A DNA stretch of 64,000 nucleotides, taken from positions 558,001 to 622,000 of the forward strand of contig JANHCV010000004.1 of the NCBI GenBank assembly GCA_025594325.1. Reading direction: 5' to 3'. This stretch comes from Blastocladiella emersonii ATCC 22665 (lineage: Eukaryota > Blastocladiomycota > Blastocladiomycetes > Blastocladiales > Blastocladiaceae). The notes below the pieces were generated by a model. That model saw only the letters and a program-made list of their open reading frames with translations. It was not told the DNA's origin and searched no databases. Position numbers and translations under genes: made by a program. The stretch's first letter is position 1, and each line of letters starts with the position of its first letter. This document shows, piece by piece, positions 62,731-64,000 of this stretch.

Positions 62731-64000
62731 ATGGATCCCTCGCCGCGCCAGGACCCGCAGCGGGCCCCCGTGCTGCGCCGCTACCAGACCGCCTACCGCT
62801 CCCACTCCGACGACATTGCGCCCGCGACCGACGGTGTCGCCCCGCCGCCGCGCGCCAACCACCATCTGCTCGGCGACGGGAACTACAGCGTCCTCGGCAG
62901 CCCCGACTCGGCGCACTTCCCCGCCTCCGCCGCCGCGACTGCCCGCAATGTGCCGCCCGCTCGCACCCCGTCCTACGGCGCCGCTACTCGGCGCGGGGCG
63001 GCAACCCGCGCCAGCTCGCGCGGCGACGACGACCGCGACGTGTGCATCGACGTCGCTCTCGACTCGGTCCTCGCGGACCCGCACCGCCTCAAGCGCGCAC
63101 ACTCGGGCGCGCGGCTGCTCGAGCGCTTCTTCGGCACGCGCCCGCGCTACGAGTCGTACAACGGGGCGCGTCTCGCGTACGAGGACGCGCGCCGCGCTGC
63201 CCGCCGCGACCACAAGTGGTCGTCGGGTTCCGGTACCGCGCCGTCGACGGAGCAGCCGGCCGACCGCGGGTGGACCTCGCTCGGCGAGCGCATTACGCTC
63301 CGCCGGTCGCCCGTCGCGGCGTTCATCGACTTTGTCGGGAGCCCGCAGTTCCGCGTGCCCGTCGTGACGGCCGCCTTCTTTGTCGACCTGTGTCTCGTGT
63401 GCCTCTACGTCGCCGAGATGATCTACGTCGAGGCGCTGTCGCCCGAGTCCAAGGCGCGCGCCTTTAACGGTGTCGATCTCACCCCGCACTGGCTGTGGAC
63501 GCCGCGGCCCGCGACCATCTACTGGGCTGCTGTCGGTACGGTCTCGACCTACTCGCGCCGAGTCAGCGCGTCACTCACACTCGCACACGCAACGACCTCT
63601 AGCGCTCGAAATGTTCAACCTCGTCTACGCCGTTATCACGCTGGCGATTACGCTGAGCGTCAACGCGCTCTTCTCGCGCGGGTACTCGCCGCTCGACCTG
63701 CTCACGTCGTTCCCGTTCTTCGTCTCGCTGTTCCTGCCGCACGGCCAGTTCCTGTACATCCCGTACTTCCTACGGTCGATCCGCCTGATCCCGCGCATGC
63801 GCCGGCTCATCTTCATCCGCGACGAGGTGGACGGCGGCGCCGACGTGGCCGTGTCGGTGCCCGCGCACATGTACCAGACGCAGCTGACGCTGCTGCTGCT
63901 GTCGCTCGCCGACATCGTGTTCGTGACGACGTGCGCCGTGCACTACACGGAGCTCGCGTTCGGCGAGACGCCCATCAGCCTGTTCGAGGCGCTGTACATG
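62731..64000 (+). CDS. Voltage-gated/BK-like potassium channel, 5' part (cut by window end)
   Basis: Exon 62731-63535, a 67-nt intron, then an exon from 63603 running off the window. The N-terminal 190 residues are disordered. Hydrophobic segments follow. S1 is FRVPVVTAAFFVDLCLVCLY. Next comes an S2/S3 pair with LEMFNLVYAVITLAITLSVN and LLTSFPFFVSLFLP. An S4-like basic helix reads IPYFLRSIRLIPRMRRLIF, with Arg at regular spacing. Then S5 (TLLLLSLADIVFVTTCAVHY) and the start of the pore region. The SFPFFVSLFL-then-RSIRLIPRMRRL layout resembles calcium- or sodium-activated Slo channels; the selectivity filter lies beyond the edge, so ion choice is not shown. Confidence 0.7.
   Translation, partial: MDPSPRQDPQRAPVLRRYQTAYRSHSDDIAPATDGVAPPPRANHHLLGDGNYSVLGSPDSAHFPASAAATARNVPPARTPSYGAATRRGAATRASSRGDDDRDVCIDVALDSVLADPHRLKRAHSGARLLERFFGTRPRYESYNGARLAYEDARRAARRDHKWSSGSGTAPSTEQPADRGWTSLGERITLRRSPVAAFIDFVGSPQFRVPVVTAAFFVDLCLVCLYVAEMIYVEALSPESKARAFNGVDLTPHWLWTPRPATIYWAAVGTVSTYSRRVSASLTLAHATTSSARNVQPRLRRYHAGDYAERQRALLARVLAARPAHVVPVLRLAVPAARPVPVHPVLPTVDPPDPAHAPAHLHPRRGGRRRRRGRVGARAHVPDAADAAAAVARRHRVRDDVRRALHGARVRRDAHQPVRGAVH

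Noticed and set aside
1-64000. CRISPR arrays, prokaryotic operons, ribosome binding sites
   Set aside because: Introns, signal anchors and eukaryotic gene families throughout; no spaced direct repeats of CRISPR type.
1-64000. tRNA or rRNA genes
   Set aside because: No stretch showed a convincing cloverleaf with A/B boxes or rRNA-conserved blocks by eye. A tRNAscan or Rfam run could still find one.

Overview
The window is nuclear DNA from a GC-rich eukaryote. Protein genes are split by short introns, of which I could place about 50. Nearly all are 52-81 nt, open with GTACG or GTGCG, close with TAG (often TGTAG), and several carry a CTAAC branch site. The gene set is a Vps3844/DUF3844 secretory protein, a DOPA 4,5-dioxygenase-like protein, an Fhl1-like FHA protein, a DIP2/Cps1-type AMP-binding protein, a Cdc4-like F-box/WD40 protein, PIG-F/GPI11 and FCP1. 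With it come receptors and channels that Dikarya lack: rhodopsin-class and Frizzled-like 7TM proteins, a BK-like channel and an M13 peptidase. The mix fits an early-diverging zoosporic fungus, Blastocladiomycota-like or chytrid-like. That placement is inference.

Layout. Bases 1-10271 are an inverted duplication. Two arms (1-3062 and 7210-10271, pairing x with 10272-x, running off the left edge) flank a 4.1 kb spacer holding frame-broken gene remnants, one resembling midasin. 10.3-11.9 kb looks non-coding. 11.9-14.7 kb is a repeat-rich gene with three tiny in-frame exons.

15.2-27.0 kb is a run of minus-strand signalling genes: a rhodopsin-class receptor (A), a TKL kinase that splices into a leucine-rich-repeat domain, a protein with two six-helix membrane modules, and a Frizzled-like receptor. 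28.5-32.5 kb holds FCP1 and GPI11, divergent from one promoter region. 33.1-40.8 kb holds three more paralogous receptors (B, C, D) and an I-BAR protein.

41.0-59.5 kb is compact housekeeping: an FHA protein, a SWAP/SURP splicing factor, a DOPA dioxygenase-like protein, a Vps3844 protein, a TMEM53-like protein, an F-box/WD40 protein, an RS-domain protein, an M13 peptidase and a DIP2-like protein. Convergent partners are only 27-114 bp apart. 60.8-62.6 kb holds an F-box-like gene and a broken fragment with weaker codon bias. The right edge cuts a potassium-channel gene.

The receptors, kinase and membrane protein look co-regulated. All four rhodopsin-class paralogs carry a composite promoter motif about 280-330 bp before their start codons. 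In full it is GTCTCGCA, then TCACGTGA (E-box), then CGACGCGTC (MCB-like). Versions of it precede the kinase-LRR gene, the two-module membrane protein and the FHA gene. This sensory island with shared promoter grammar is the most interesting content of the window.
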